Positions 16,936-27,342 of a DNA stretch of 64,000 bases are shown piece by piece; within the stretch, counting starts at the first letter, position 1, and every line of letters starts with the position of its first letter. The notes beneath the pieces are model-generated. The model was given only the letters and a program-made list of their open reading frames with translations, was not told the origin of the DNA and searched no databases. Source of the stretch: Lysinibacillus composti (lineage in GTDB: Bacteria; Bacillota; Bacilli; Bacillales_A; Planococcaceae); the NCBI RefSeq assembly GCF_016908465.1, contig NZ_JAFBDY010000004.1, forward strand, positions 124,001 to 188,000, written 5' to 3'. A program made the translations under genes and the position numbers.

Positions 16936-18831
16936 ATCGATATTTTACGAAAGGTAAGAAATTACCGAGAAGAAGAAGATAGGTTGAAGTGGGAAGGTAC
17001 TTTTGCTGAGTATTTAGAGATTGTAAGAGAAAGACCTGAAGTTGCACAAACAGCACACTCACGTGTATACAACATGATTAAAAGCGCTGGTGTAGAGGGG
17101 AAAAATGGACAAAAGTGGTATCGATTTTTTGGTAGAGAAATATTTGGACTTGAAGAATCACTTGAAAGATTAGTTGAAGAGTATTTCCATCCAGCAGCAA
17201 GAAGACTAGACGTTCGAAAGCGTATTTTATTATTGATGGGACCAGTAAGTGGTGGTAAATCAACGATTGTGACAATGCTTAAACGAGGTCTTGAGCAATA
17301 TGCAAGAACAGATGAGGGCGCAGTTTATGCAATTAAGGGTTGTCCAATGCATGAAGATCCATTACATCTGATTCCTCATCATTTACGTGAAGAATTTTAT
17401 GAAGAGTATGGCATTCGTATAGAAGGTAGTTTATCGCCTTTGAATACGATGAGACTTGAAGAAGAATATGGCGGGCGAGTTGAAGATGTAATGATTGAGC
17501 GTATTTTCTTCTCTGAAGATAAACGCGTTGGAATTGGGACATTTACACCTTCCGATCCAAAATCACAAGATATTGCAGATTTAACTGGTAGTATCGACTT
17601 TTCAACTATTGCGGAATTTGGATCTGAGTCTGATCCACGTGCATATCGCTTTGACGGTGAATTAAATAAAGCTAACCGCGGTATGATGGAATTCCAGGAA
17701 ATGTTAAAGTTAGATGAAAAGTTCCTATGGCATTTATTATCGTTAACGCAAGAAGGAAACTTTAAAGCGGGTCGCTTTGCATTAATCAGTGCAGATGAAT
17801 TAATCGTTGCACATACGAATGAAACGGAATATCGTTCATTTATTGCGAACAAGAAGAATGAAGCCCTTCATTCAAGGATCATTGTCATGCCAATTCCTTA
17901 CAATTTGAAAGTAAGTGAAGAAGAAAGAATCTATCAAAAAATGATACGAGAAAGTGATATGGCACATGTTCATATTGCACCGCATGCTTTACGTGCAGCG
18001 GCTATTTTCTCGGTATTATCAAGGTTAGAGCCACCGAAAAAGCAAAATGTTGATATTTTGAAGAAAATGCGTCTGTATGATGGAGAAAGTGTTGAAGGAT
18101 TTAACTCAGTTGATATTGCTGAATTAAAGAAAGAATATCCAAATGAAGGTATGAACGGGATTGACCCTCGTTATATTATTAACCGTATTTCTTCTGCAAT
18201 TATTCGTAAAGAAGTACCTTCAATTAACGCACTTGATGTATTACGTGCATTAAAAGATGGATTAGATCAACACGCATCCATTTCACAAGAAGATAAAGAG
18301 AAATATATGAATTACATTGCTATTGCAAGAAAAGAATACGATGAAATTGCGAAAAATGAGGTTCAAAAGGCGTTTGTATACTCTTATGAAGAGTCTGCTA
18401 AAACGTTAATGAATAATTACCTGGATAATGTTGAAGCGTACTGCAATAAAAATAAACTTCGCGACCCATTAACAGGTGAAGAAATGAATCCTGATGAAAA
18501 ACTAATGCGTTCTATTGAAGAACAAATTGGAATTTCTGAAAATGCGAAGAAGGCGTTCCGTGAAGAAATATTAATTCGTCTTTCTGCCTTTGCAAGAAAA
18601 GGAAAAAGATTTGATTATAACTCTCATGAAAGATTAAGAGAGGCTATCCAAAAGAAACTATTTGCGGACTTAAAAGATGTTGTGAAAATTACAACGTCAT
18701 CAAGTACGCCTGATGAATCACAACTTAAGAAGGTTAATGAAGTAGTTGCAAGACTTGTAGATGAACATGGATATACAACAACTTCGGCAAATGAATTACT
18801 GCGTTACGTAGGTAGTTTGCTAAATCGATAG
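16936..18831 (+). CDS. prkA: Serine protein kinase / AAA+ protein PrkA, apparent AUC start
   Basis: PrkA is an ATP-dependent kinase/protease-like protein needed for normal sporulation and later sigma-K-dependent expression. The Walker A motif GPVSGGKST lies near residues 97-105, followed by the KGCPMHEDPLHLIP and SDPKSQDIADLTGSIDF signatures and a C-terminal kinase-like domain. Homology to B. subtilis PrkA continues upstream of the first ordinary start (TTG 16984) back to an ATC codon at 16936, reading DILRKVRNYREEEDRLKWEG. AGGAGGG lies six bases before that ATC and no ATG, GTG or TTG occurs between. From ATC the protein is 631 residues, the usual family length. First gene of prkA-yhbH-spoVR. 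Confidence 0.93.
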   Translation: MDILRKVRNYREEEDRLKWEGTFAEYLEIVRERPEVAQTAHSRVYNMIKSAGVEGKNGQKWYRFFGREIFGLEESLERLVEEYFHPAARRLDVRKRILLLMGPVSGGKSTIVTMLKRGLEQYARTDEGAVYAIKGCPMHEDPLHLIPHHLREEFYEEYGIRIEGSLSPLNTMRLEEEYGGRVEDVMIERIFFSEDKRVGIGTFTPSDPKSQDIADLTGSIDFSTIAEFGSESDPRAYRFDGELNKANRGMMEFQEMLKLDEKFLWHLLSLTQEGNFKAGRFALISADELIVAHTNETEYRSFIANKKNEALHSRIIVMPIPYNLKVSEEERIYQKMIRESDMAHVHIAPHALRAAAIFSVLSRLEPPKKQNVDILKKMRLYDGESVEGFNSVDIAELKKEYPNEGMNGIDPRYIINRISSAIIRKEVPSINALDVLRALKDGLDQHASISQEDKEKYMNYIAIARKEYDEIAKNEVQKAFVYSYEESAKTLMNNYLDNVEAYCNKNKLRDPLTGEEMNPDEKLMRSIEEQIGISENAKKAFREEILIRLSAFARKGKRFDYNSHERLREAIQKKLFADLKDVVKITTSSSTPDESQLKKVNEVVARLVDEHGYTTTSANELLRYVGSLLNR

Positions 18832-18840
18832 TAACTCCAG

Positions 18841-18878
18841 AGAGTGTCCCATATTTTTTAAGGACACTCTTTTTTTAT
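18841..18878 (+). terminator. Terminator after prkA
   Basis: A 9-bp stem AGAGTGTCC/GGACACTCT followed by seven T. It separates prkA from yhbH, which therefore needs its own promoter or readthrough. Confidence 0.93.
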
Positions 18879-19041
18879 CTTTAATTTTCAATATTGATTT
18901 GTAATTGTTTTTCAAAATAAGTTCAATATGTCAGAAAATTCGCATATTATAAGAAAAGCAACTTTTTTTGCTTTTAAGTAAGTTAATGTTTTAGGGATAT
19001 AATCACAATAAAATTTTTACGGATAGATGGGTGAGGATAAA

Positions 19042-20202
19042 ATGAGTGAAAATAATAATAAGAGTTTTGTTGTTTCTCAGGAAAATTGGTCACTCCATCG
19101 CAAAGGATATCAAGATCAGCAGCGACATATGGAGAAAGTTAAAGAAGCAATTAAAAATAACTTGCCAGATTTGATTAGTGAAGAAAGCATTATCATGTCA
19201 AATGGCCGTGAAGTTATTAAAATCCCTATCCGATCTTTAGATGAATATAAAATTCGTTATAACTACGATAAATCTAAGCATGTTGGCCAAGGGCAGGGCG
19301 ACAGTAAAGTTGGAGATGTTGTAGCTCGTGATGGAAATTCGGGAAGTGGAAAGGCACCCGGCAAAGGGAAAAAAGTTGGGGACGTTGCGGGTGAAGATTA
19401 TTATGAAGCAGAAGTAAATATTGAAGATGTGCAAAATATGTTATTTAAAGAGCTAGAGCTTCCGAATTTACAACAAAAAGAGATGGCAGAAATAACAAAG
19501 GAAAAAATCGAATTTAATGATATTCGGAAAAAAGGTCTGATGGGCAATATTGATAAGAAGCGAACAATATTAACGGCAATTAGACGTAATGCGATGAAAG
19601 GGAAAGCACAAATTACTCCTATTCATAATGATGATTTACGATTTAAGACATGGGATGACATTAATAAACCTGAATCAAAAGCGGTTGTGTTAGCAATGAT
19701 GGATACAAGTGGTTCAATGGGGAATTTTGAAAAGTATTGTGCAAGAACGTTTTTCTTCTGGATGACTAGATTTTTGCGAACAAAATATCAGTCAGTCGAA
19801 ATTGAATTTATTGCCCATAGTACGGAGGCAAAAATTGTAACAGAAGAAGAGTTCTTTACAAAAGGTGAAAGTGGAGGAACAATTTGTTCATCTGCTTATG
19901 TAAAAGCACTCGACCTTGTACATGGTAAGTATAGTCCATCTCGTTATAATATTTATCCTGTTCATTTCTCGGATGGAGAGAACATGGTATCGGATAACGA
20001 AAAATGTTTAAAATTAGTGCGTGAACTAATGGAGATTTCTAGCATGTTTGGTTATGGAGAAGTGAATGCTCTTAACCGCTATTCAACTTTAATGTCTGCT
20101 TATAAAAAAATTGATAATCCAAAATTTAGATATCATGTTCTAAAACAAAAGAAAGATGTTTATGATGCGTTAAAAAGCTTTTTCCAAAAAGTAGAGGCAT
20201 AA
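19042..20202 (+). CDS. yhbH: YhbH/DUF444 sporulation protein
   Basis: 386 residues with a C-terminal von Willebrand A-like fold: the MIDAS-type motif DTSGSMG lies near residue 229, followed by GGTICSSAY. The N-terminal region has [12 protein letters not shown] and [15 protein letters not shown], as in B. subtilis YhbH (about 392 residues). The middle is a glycine/lysine-rich linker (about 85-115). It is the partner of PrkA in a conserved set, as YeaH is of YeaG in E. coli. The ATG at 19042 has GGTGAGG five bases before it; the upstream ATG at 19027 has none. Confidence 0.95.
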   Translation: MSENNNKSFVVSQENWSLHRKGYQDQQRHMEKVKEAIKNNLPDLISEESIIMSNGREVIKIPIRSLDEYKIRYNYDKSKHVGQGQGDSKVGDVVARDGNSGSGKAPGKGKKVGDVAGEDYYEAEVNIEDVQNMLFKELELPNLQQKEMAEITKEKIEFNDIRKKGLMGNIDKKRTILTAIRRNAMKGKAQITPIHNDDLRFKTWDDINKPESKAVVLAMMDTSGSMGNFEKYCARTFFFWMTRFLRTKYQSVEIEFIAHSTEAKIVTEEEFFTKGESGGTICSSAYVKALDLVHGKYSPSRYNIYPVHFSDGENMVSDNEKCLKLVRELMEISSMFGYGEVNALNRYSTLMSAYKKIDNPKFRYHVLKQKKDVYDALKSFFQKVEA

Positions 20203-20256
20203 TTGAAAGAATTTTTGCCCGTATTCTTATAAAAAGCGCGGAGGGGGTAAGAAGCT

Positions 20257-21654
20257 GTGGAAAAAGAAATTCAACGAGCGATTGAAGAGATTACGGAAAT
20301 TGCAACAGGTTTTGGACTTGATTTTTTCCCAATGCGTTATGAGATTTGTCCAGCAGAAATCATTTACACAATTGGTGCATATGGAATGCCTACTCGTTTT
20401 GCCCATTGGAGTTTTGGGAAACAATTTCACAAAATGAAGCTGCAGTACGATTTAGGGCTAAGTCAAATTTACGAACTTGTCATCAACTCGGATCCTTGTT
20501 ACGCTTTTTTGCTCGATACCAACACGTTAACTCAAAATAAGTTAATTATTGCTCACGTTTTAGCTCATTGTGATTTCTTTAAAAATAATGTGCGATTCTC
20601 CAATACAAGAAGAGATATGGTTGAAAGTATGACAGCAACTGCAGAACGAATTGCAGGTTATGAAAAGGATTATGGTAAAGAGGAAGTTGAGAAGTTTTTA
20701 GATGCCGTGTTAGCGATTCAAGAACATATTGATCCATTATTATTACGCTCAAAATTCGGATACGACTATGACGAGGAAGAAGAGGAGATCATATTATCCA
20801 AATCACCATACGATGATTTATGGGGGTTAGATTCAAAGGAAATTGTACAAAAGCAACCAGTACAAAAGAAAAGACAATTCCCTCCAAAACCTGAAAAGGA
20901 TATATTATTATTCATCGAACATTACAGTCGTGAATTAGAAGATTGGCAAAGAGATATTTTAACGATGATGCGTGAAGAAATGCTTTACTTCTGGCCGCAA
21001 TTGGAAACGAAAATTATGAATGAAGGATGGGCTTCTTACTGGCATCAACGCATTATGAGAGAGTTAGATTTAACTACGGATGAAACAATTGAGTATGCAA
21101 AGCTAAATGCAGGTGTTGTTCAGCCGTCTAAAACTAGCATCAACCCATACTATCTTGGATTGAAGATATTTGAAGATATTGAATCCCGCTATAATAATCC
21201 AACCGAAGAAATGAAACGTATTGGCGTAAAACCAAATTCTGGTCGAGAAAAGATCTTTGAAGTAAGAGAAATTGAATCAGACATTTCCTTTATCCGAAAT
21301 TATTTAACGAAGGATTTAGTAAAGAAAGAGGACTTATTCTTATTTGCAAAAAAAGGAAATGATTATGTTATTACGGATAAAGATTATGAAAATATTCGTG
21401 ATCAACTAGTTTCAATGCGCGTGAATGGCGGCTTCCCATATATCGAAGTTGAAAATGGCGACTATTTAAGAAATGGTGAATTGTATTTGGCACATCGCTA
21501 TGAAGGGACAGAACTTGACCCACATTATTTGGAACATGTTCTGCCTTATATTTATCAGTTATGGGGTCGTTCAGTTCATGTCGAAACGTATATTGAGGGA
21601 AAACCTGTTGTATATTCTTATGATGGAAGAAAGAGTCATCGACGTTTTTTATAA
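20257..21654 (+). CDS. spoVR: Stage V sporulation protein R (SpoVR)
   Basis: 465 residues of the SpoVR/YcgB family, involved in spore cortex formation. Family segments include [31 protein letters not shown], the [11 protein letters not shown] histidine-cysteine segment and [13 protein letters not shown]. The GTG at 20257 follows a GAGGGGG box. It lies 54 bases after yhbH and completes the prkA-yhbH-spoVR set (yeaG-yeaH-ycgB in enterobacteria). Confidence 0.96.
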   Translation: MEKEIQRAIEEITEIATGFGLDFFPMRYEICPAEIIYTIGAYGMPTRFAHWSFGKQFHKMKLQYDLGLSQIYELVINSDPCYAFLLDTNTLTQNKLIIAHVLAHCDFFKNNVRFSNTRRDMVESMTATAERIAGYEKDYGKEEVEKFLDAVLAIQEHIDPLLLRSKFGYDYDEEEEEIILSKSPYDDLWGLDSKEIVQKQPVQKKRQFPPKPEKDILLFIEHYSRELEDWQRDILTMMREEMLYFWPQLETKIMNEGWASYWHQRIMRELDLTTDETIEYAKLNAGVVQPSKTSINPYYLGLKIFEDIESRYNNPTEEMKRIGVKPNSGREKIFEVREIESDISFIRNYLTKDLVKKEDLFLFAKKGNDYVITDKDYENIRDQLVSMRVNGGFPYIEVENGDYLRNGELYLAHRYEGTELDPHYLEHVLPYIYQLWGRSVHVETYIEGKPVVYSYDGRKSHRRFL

Positions 21655-21661
21655 AGGAAAG

Positions 21662-21697
21662 AGCCCATGAATATCCACTATTCATGGGCTAGATTAT
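21662..21697 (+). terminator. Bidirectional terminator after spoVR
   Basis: A 12-bp stem AGCCCATGAATA/TATTCATGGGCT between spoVR and the convergent phosphodiesterase gene; weak T-runs on both sides. Confidence 0.82.
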
Positions 21698-21711
21698 TTG
21701 TAAGAGAAAAT

Positions 21712-23274
21712 CTATTCAGTAAGGTCAATAATCCACTGTTTAAAATCGACAAGTCGATTGTATTTTGGTTTCTGATTTGTACCAGTAATAATGAGGGGAA
21801 CAAGTGAATCAATCCTATGAAGTGAACCATGTGCTCCGCCACCAGCATGATCATGGCTATGTTCTTCTATAAATTCATATTGTGGCTTAGCGTCTACAAT
21901 AATAAATGGGCCTTCATGTGAGTTGAGCGCCCCATGCAATCGTGCAAGTGCATCAGGGTAGTCTCCATAACTAATCGTTCCTTCTTGAATGGTTAAGTCC
22001 AAAATAGAAGGATCGCCATCTATCGTCCAAGTTTGTTGATATTGATCTGTAATAGGTCCATTAACTGAAAAGGTAAATGGTTCATTAGATTCTGGTGAAA
22101 GCACATAATTAATACCATCATTTTTCCAAGCAATGAATCCAATACGATTGTCAGTTTGTAAATTTTTTACAATGTTAAGTGGGTCAATGTTTTCGTCTAT
22201 TAAATTAATATATGCCATGCGTTCATTGATAGCTATTGCAATTTGTCCATTTGGCTTGTCAGTATCCCAAAATGAATAGTCTTCTAATAATTTATTTAAA
22301 TTAATTAATGCCGTCTTTTTATTATCTTTTACTGAAGATTGAGCACTGTCACCAAAAATGATCCAAATTGCTTGATCTATCGCATCTTCCCATGATGGAT
22401 AACTATTTAATAATTGTTGAATAGACTGATCCGTTCTTTCAATAGCCTTTATATCACCCGGTCCGTTTTTATGTAGTTCAGCATCTTCGTCAGGTAAATA
22501 GGCAAAGGTAAATGAGGGGAGGTTATTTTTTTCGATTAGATACTTTAACTCATTTACTGTAAATTGGTTGTTCACACCCATTCGTTTCCAAATAAATTTA
22601 TGAAAATCATTCTTCGGATTATACTGAGATAGCGCCCCTAAAGAAAGAATAGTTGGTCCATTCATCTGTAAACTTTTAGGTAAAAGGCCAGTGAATGAAA
22701 CTAGCTTAGGAACATTTAAGTCTTGTTCTGTATTTCCACGAAATATTAATCCATTAATTGATGCGGAAGCGAGATTTTTTTTTGAAAGCGCCTCATGAAT
22801 GGTTTCAACATTTTGGCTCAAATGTTCCTTGTTTAAGCGAATAATACTATCGTGGGTAACATTTTTTACTCCGTTATTCCATATTTCCCTAAAACCACTT
22901 CCATAGCTAATGATTCGACTTTCGTTTTTGTTAAACCAAATGAGTCCAGGGATTTTATGTTGGTCGGGGTATGTGCCTGTTAGTACGGTACTATCAATTG
23001 CTACCGACATAGTAGGGTAGGAGCTAATCATATCTCTATGAAATTGTCCATGATTGATTAAAAAAGATAGTGCGGGAGCTTTCTCCTGGTCAATTGCTTT
23101 TTGGAGAGGTTCTGACATTAGTGAGTCTACTGTGATAAATATTATTGGTTTATCAGTAGGTACATCACCAGTTGGAGCTATCTCTCTTGTTGGTGATAAT
23201 GAAAATGAAAAGACAAGTATTAAGACGACAATCATTATTGTAATAGTTATAAGAAGTACTTTATTCAGCTTCAT
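21712..23274 (-). CDS. Exported alkaline phosphatase-superfamily protein (nucleotide pyrophosphatase/phosphodiesterase-like)
   Basis: 520 residues. An N-terminal hydrophobic stretch (about 5-28) anchors or exports it. The metal-binding start FITVDSL and the nucleophile region SYPTMSVAIDSTVLTGTYPDQH are those of type I phosphodiesterase/nucleotide pyrophosphatases, with threonine the likely nucleophile. Later metal ligands appear as DEDAELHKNGPG and HDHAGGGAHGS. It should hydrolyse phosphodiester or phosphate monoester bonds outside the membrane; the substrate is unknown. The ATG at 23274 has AAGGTG upstream. Single-gene unit. Confidence 0.85.
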   Translation of the reverse strand: MKLNKVLLITITIMIVVLILVFSFSLSPTREIAPTGDVPTDKPIIFITVDSLMSEPLQKAIDQEKAPALSFLINHGQFHRDMISSYPTMSVAIDSTVLTGTYPDQHKIPGLIWFNKNESRIISYGSGFREIWNNGVKNVTHDSIIRLNKEHLSQNVETIHEALSKKNLASASINGLIFRGNTEQDLNVPKLVSFTGLLPKSLQMNGPTILSLGALSQYNPKNDFHKFIWKRMGVNNQFTVNELKYLIEKNNLPSFTFAYLPDEDAELHKNGPGDIKAIERTDQSIQQLLNSYPSWEDAIDQAIWIIFGDSAQSSVKDNKKTALINLNKLLEDYSFWDTDKPNGQIAIAINERMAYINLIDENIDPLNIVKNLQTDNRIGFIAWKNDGINYVLSPESNEPFTFSVNGPITDQYQQTWTIDGDPSILDLTIQEGTISYGDYPDALARLHGALNSHEGPFIIVDAKPQYEFIEEHSHDHAGGGAHGSLHRIDSLVPLIITGTNQKPKYNRLVDFKQWIIDLTE

Positions 23275-23463
23275 TTAATTTCACCTTTTTATATAGAAGT
23301 TACATTATTATGGCTAGAAAAGTATTAATAATACATGATTTCTTTTGTTGGAAAGATATAGGGGATACTGGGGAATATCAGAAAGCTTTTATAAAAGGAA
23401 GTTCAATACGGAAGTTCAATACGTAAAAGAAGTGTTAAAAATTAGGTAAAGACAATACTACAC
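23275..23463. other. Spacer with short tandem repeat
   Basis: No gene seen. It holds two adjoining copies of GGAAGTTCAATAC (23397-23409 and 23410-23422), probably a local duplication. Confidence 0.5.
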
Positions 23464-23496
23464 AAAAAATCTCGAGCCCTTCACCAAGGGCTCGAG
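23464..23496 (-). terminator. Terminator after the catalase gene
   Basis: An 11-bp stem CTCGAGCCCTT/AAGGGCTCGAG with a 4-base loop, followed on the minus strand by ATTTTTTG. Confidence 0.93.
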
Positions 23497-23565
23497 TTAT
23501 ATTTGAAGTATTTTTTCTATAATGGAAATAGCTTAAAGGAATAGGTGCGGGTAAAATAACTTTGA

Positions 23566-25188
23566 TTAATAAGGTTTTGAGTTGCGCGCTTTTTTGATGG
23601 CATCATTCACCGCTTGTGCAGCATCTTTTGCCCCAAGCGGATGGAATTCCTCTGCAATTTCTTCGGTGTTTTTTGTTTTCATTTTATACGCAATACCTTC
23701 TCTTAAACGACGGCCATATTCTTCATCAGCTTCTTCGGCTAATGCGATCATTTTGTCTTGAAGAACTTTTGGACAAATAGCAAGGTCGTTTACTAGGTTG
23801 TTAATTAGTTCGTCTTTTTCCCATTGCTCAAAATTGCGATAAGTTTCTCCGGCTTGTTTTGTATTATTTTCTCGATCAATTGAATCGCGGACTAAGTCAC
23901 CTTCAATATGTGGCGTATATTCTTTTCCAGATTGTTCAGCTTCTTTTAAACCGCCCATACTTGATGGTTCGTAATTTACATGAAGGTTCTGACCTGGGGC
24001 TTTATCGTTATAATATCGAAGTTGACCACCTTCTTGATTTGTTGCTACACGTTTTTTGGCCGCGTTAATTGGTAATTGTAAATAGTTTGCGCCTACGCGA
24101 TAACGCTGTGTATCAGAATAGGAGAATGTTCTGCCTTGTAACATTTTATCATCGGAGAAATCTAGTCCATCTACAAGGACACCAGTTCCAAAGGCAACTT
24201 GTTCCACTTCGTTATGGAAGTTTTCAGGGTTTTTATTTAGTACCATTTTTCCAACTGGAAGCCAAGGGAATTGATCATTTGGCCAAAGTTTTGTGTCATC
24301 AAGTGGATCAAAATCTAATTCAGGATGTGGGCCGTCCTCCATAATTTGGACAAACAATTCCCATTCAGGATAATCACCACGTTCAATGGCTTCATATAAG
24401 TCTTGGGTTGCATGGTTAAAGTTTTTCCCTTGAATCTCTTCAGCTTCTTTTACCGTTAAATTTTTAATACCTTGTTTTGGTTCCCAGTGGTATTTAACAA
24501 GAACAGCTTTTCCTTCTTGATTCACCCATTTATATGTGTTTACTCCAGAACCTTGCATCATTCGATAATTTGCTGGAATACCCCATGGTGAGTAAACAAG
24601 TGTTACCATATGAAAAGACTCTGGTGAATTTGCACAGAAGTCAAAGAATCTTCGAGCATCTTGGATATTTGTTACTGGGTCTGGTCTGAATGCATGAATC
24701 ATATCCGGAAATTTCATTGCGTCTCGAATAAAGAAAATCTTTAAGTTGTTACCAACTAAATCCCAGTTTCCATCTTCAGTATAGAACTTAACAGCAAATC
24801 CTCGTGGATCACGTACTGTTTCGGGAGAGTGTAGACCATGAACAACTGTTGAAAAACGAACAAAAACAGGTGTTTGTTTCCCTTTTTCTTGAAACAATTT
24901 TGCACGAGTATATTTAGAAACTGGTTCATCGCCTACAGTCCCATAAGCTTCAAAATACCCATGGGCACCTGCACCACGTGCGTGGACTATGCGCTCAGGT
25001 ACCTTTTCGCGGTCAAAATGGCTGATTTTTTCTATAAAATCGTAATTTTCGAGTGTTGCTGGGCCTCGATTTCCAACAGTACGAATGTTTTGGTTATTTG
25101 TTACGGGATGCCCTTGTCTATTTGTTAGTGTTTGATCGTCTTCAAAGTTGGTTTGATTTTTTTCTTGATTAGATTGGTCTTTATCCAT
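23566..25188 (-). CDS. Haem catalase (KatA/KatX type)
   Basis: Breaks down hydrogen peroxide. 540 residues from ATG 25188, placed nine bases after GAGGGG; two upstream in-frame ATGs lack sites. The distal histidine is in [10 protein letters not shown] (His 69), the substrate-channel asparagine in DLVGNNLK, and the proximal haem-ligand tyrosine in [12 protein letters not shown]. The lengthened polar N-terminus and C-terminal tail ([14 protein letters not shown]) resemble KatX, the spore catalase of B. subtilis, as much as vegetative KatA, so I give no symbol. Single-gene unit. Confidence 0.95.
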   Translation of the reverse strand: MDKDQSNQEKNQTNFEDDQTLTNRQGHPVTNNQNIRTVGNRGPATLENYDFIEKISHFDREKVPERIVHARGAGAHGYFEAYGTVGDEPVSKYTRAKLFQEKGKQTPVFVRFSTVVHGLHSPETVRDPRGFAVKFYTEDGNWDLVGNNLKIFFIRDAMKFPDMIHAFRPDPVTNIQDARRFFDFCANSPESFHMVTLVYSPWGIPANYRMMQGSGVNTYKWVNQEGKAVLVKYHWEPKQGIKNLTVKEAEEIQGKNFNHATQDLYEAIERGDYPEWELFVQIMEDGPHPELDFDPLDDTKLWPNDQFPWLPVGKMVLNKNPENFHNEVEQVAFGTGVLVDGLDFSDDKMLQGRTFSYSDTQRYRVGANYLQLPINAAKKRVATNQEGGQLRYYNDKAPGQNLHVNYEPSSMGGLKEAEQSGKEYTPHIEGDLVRDSIDRENNTKQAGETYRNFEQWEKDELINNLVNDLAICPKVLQDKMIALAEEADEEYGRRLREGIAYKMKTKNTEEIAEEFHPLGAKDAAQAVNDAIKKARNSKPY

Positions 25189-25285
25189 TTTTTTCATCCC
25201 CTCATGATTCATAGTAAACATGGAAATTTTAGAATTTTACTACCAAAATTCACTACTATACTTTCCATTAAATTTTAAATTTATT

Positions 25286-25298
25286 CTATTATTAATAG
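25286..25298. promoter_or_regulatory. Small palindrome upstream of the catalase gene
   Basis: CTATTA-T-TAATAG lies about 98 bases before the catalase ATG. Its 6-1-6 form resembles a regulator half-site pair, but it does not match the PerR box well, so a role is only possible. Confidence 0.3.
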
Positions 25299-25319
25299 GT
25301 AGGGATTGTTTTCACATAG

Positions 25320-25368
25320 AAAAAAGCAGATGAAGAATCTACTTACTTGTTGACACTTCAGCTGCTTA
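25320..25368 (-). terminator. Terminator after the RNase J gene
   Basis: A 12-bp stem with one mismatch (AAGCAGATGAAG with CTTCAGCTGCTT) and a six-T run on the minus strand. Confidence 0.85.
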
Positions 25369-25392
25369 TTCAAAGGTAGGGGAAATAATAAA

Positions 25393-27057
25393 TTAAATTG
25401 CGATAATAATTGGTAAAATCATTGGTTTTTTCTTTGTTTGTTGATCTAGGTATTTGCCAACTTCTTTTCGAACTGCTTTACGCATACCATGAACATTGGC
25501 TTCTTTGAAATTTCCAATTGTCGACACGACAACTTGATTTACGTTGTTGATTAATTCCTCGGCATTTTTTGCATATACAAATCCACGGGAAATGGAATCT
25601 GGGGGAGATACGAGCTTACCGTCAGACTTATTAATAGTAATAACGATGACTAGCATTCCTTCTTCAGATAATTGTTTACGATCTCGTAAAACGATGTCTC
25701 CAATTTCATCATCGCCAAGACCATCCACATAAACATCCCCGGACGGAATATTTCGTGTTTGACGGGCTTCTGAATTTTTAATATCTACAACGTCCCCATT
25801 TTTGATAATAAACGTGTTCCCTTTTTCTACTCCTACCGCTTCAGCTAATTGGCGGTGTAGATGGAGCATACGATATTCACCATGGATCGGAATGAAATAT
25901 TTCGGTTTCATCAAAGTTAACATTAATTTTAAGTCTTCTTGATAGCCATGCCCTGAAACATGCATACCTGTAATAGTTGAAGAACCATAGATTACATGGG
26001 CCCCTAATTGGAAGAGGTTATCAACAATTTTTGATACATCTTTCTCATTCCCGGGAATAGGTGAGGCTGCAAAAATAACTGTATCACCAGGGTATACCTT
26101 CACATCGCGATAGCTATTCCGTGATAATCGGGAAAGCGCGGCTAATGGCTCCCCTTGACTACCTGTACATAATATGACGATTCTTTCATTAGGGATATTG
26201 TTTATTTCCTTTGTATCTATAAGCATCCAGTCTGGGATATCTAAATATCCACGTTCTCTCGCAACAGCAACGACGTTAACCATACTTCGACCTAAGAGGG
26301 CAATTCTACGATTTGTCTTTAAGGCAGCATGAACAATTTGTTGCACACGATTAACATTTGAAGCGAAAGTTGAAATAATTATCTTTCCTTTTGCCCCCAT
26401 AAATGCTTTCTCAATATGTCCTCCAACTTCCTGTTCAGAAGGAGTAAATCCAGGACGCTCTGCATTTGTACTCTCTGAAATTAACATCACTACGCCTTCG
26501 TTTCCAATTTCAGCCATTTTGTGAATGTCAGAGTGTTGGTCGTTAACTGGTGTCAAATCAAACTTAAAGTCTCCAGTATGGACCACCTTTCCTTCTGGTG
26601 TATTAAAGACGATTCCTAAACAATCAGGTATACTATGGCTTGTTTTGAAGAAGTTTACTTTAATTTCACCAAAATCCAATTCGGAATTCGAATCAATTTG
26701 AACCAGTGTTGATTCACGGAGAATTTTATGTTCTTTTAATTTCAATTCGATTAATCCAAGAGTAAAGCGGGTAGCATAAACTGGGACATTTAATTTCTTT
26801 AAAAAGTAGGGAATACCTCCAATATGATCCTCGTGCCCATGTGTTACAACTAGTCCTCGAATTTTGTTTCGATTTTCTTGCAAATAAGTAAAATCGGGGA
26901 TGATTAAATCAACACCTAATAAGCTTTCATCTGCAAACTTCCCACCACAATCAATAATGACAAGATCATCACCATATTCTACTACGTACATATTTTTACC
27001 AATCTCATTTATGCCACCTAGGGCAAAAATTGAAAGTGCGTTTTCTCTAACAGACAA
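25393..27057 (-). CDS. Ribonuclease J
   Basis: 5'-3' exo- and endoribonuclease of the metallo-beta-lactamase/beta-CASP group; 554 residues, the family norm. The metal motif THGHEDHIGG has His 73, His 75, Asp 77 and His 78 intact, followed by HTGDFKFD, the beta-CASP CTGSQGEPLAALSR motif and the late SGHGYQE and PIHGEYRM histidines. The chain ends KKPMILPIIIAI, as RNase J does. The full catalytic set favours an active J1-like enzyme. However, the usual rnjA neighbour rpoY is absent, and rnjB normally follows dapA, which here lies at the other end of the window, so it may be an additional paralogue. Confidence 0.93.
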   Translation of the reverse strand: MSVRENALSIFALGGINEIGKNMYVVEYGDDLVIIDCGGKFADESLLGVDLIIPDFTYLQENRNKIRGLVVTHGHEDHIGGIPYFLKKLNVPVYATRFTLGLIELKLKEHKILRESTLVQIDSNSELDFGEIKVNFFKTSHSIPDCLGIVFNTPEGKVVHTGDFKFDLTPVNDQHSDIHKMAEIGNEGVVMLISESTNAERPGFTPSEQEVGGHIEKAFMGAKGKIIISTFASNVNRVQQIVHAALKTNRRIALLGRSMVNVVAVARERGYLDIPDWMLIDTKEINNIPNERIVILCTGSQGEPLAALSRLSRNSYRDVKVYPGDTVIFAASPIPGNEKDVSKIVDNLFQLGAHVIYGSSTITGMHVSGHGYQEDLKLMLTLMKPKYFIPIHGEYRMLHLHRQLAEAVGVEKGNTFIIKNGDVVDIKNSEARQTRNIPSGDVYVDGLGDDEIGDIVLRDRKQLSEEGMLVIVITINKSDGKLVSPPDSISRGFVYAKNAEELINNVNQVVVSTIGNFKEANVHGMRKAVRKEVGKYLDQQTKKKPMILPIIIAI

Positions 27058-27342
27058 AATAATTACCTCTTTTCAATAACAAATTCTTTGAAGATTGATT
27101 CTCTAAGTTGAAATGGATGTTTTTGAAAAAGACTTCTTTTTTTGTTTCTTCCAACAATAGTATAGCTTTTTGCTTATTTTCTTATACGAAAGTTATATTT
27201 GAAGGAGCTTTTAAAAGAGATAATAATTTGTCGGTAAATTGTCTAATTATGTAATTAAATTAACAGTGCGTTTACATATCTATAGTATGATATTAGAAAC
27301 AATTAAAAGGAAATAAGGTATGAATGAAGGTGAGTGGACCTT
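27058..27342. other. Divergent spacer between RNase J and the GGDEF-EAL gene
   Basis: AT-rich, no ORF with a ribosome site and no strong hairpin. It should contain both promoters. Confidence 0.4.

Noticed and set aside
17397-17852. 151-codon minus-strand ORF inside prkA
   Set aside because: Shadow of the highly conserved PrkA frame; no start signal.
16984-18831. prkA starting at TTG 16984
   Set aside because: It would drop 16 conserved residues and lacks a ribosome site; the ATC at 16936 fits homology, spacing and length.
25286-25298. PerR box before the catalase gene
   Set aside because: The palindrome CTATTA-T-TAATAG differs too much from the PerR consensus; kept only as a weak regulatory site.
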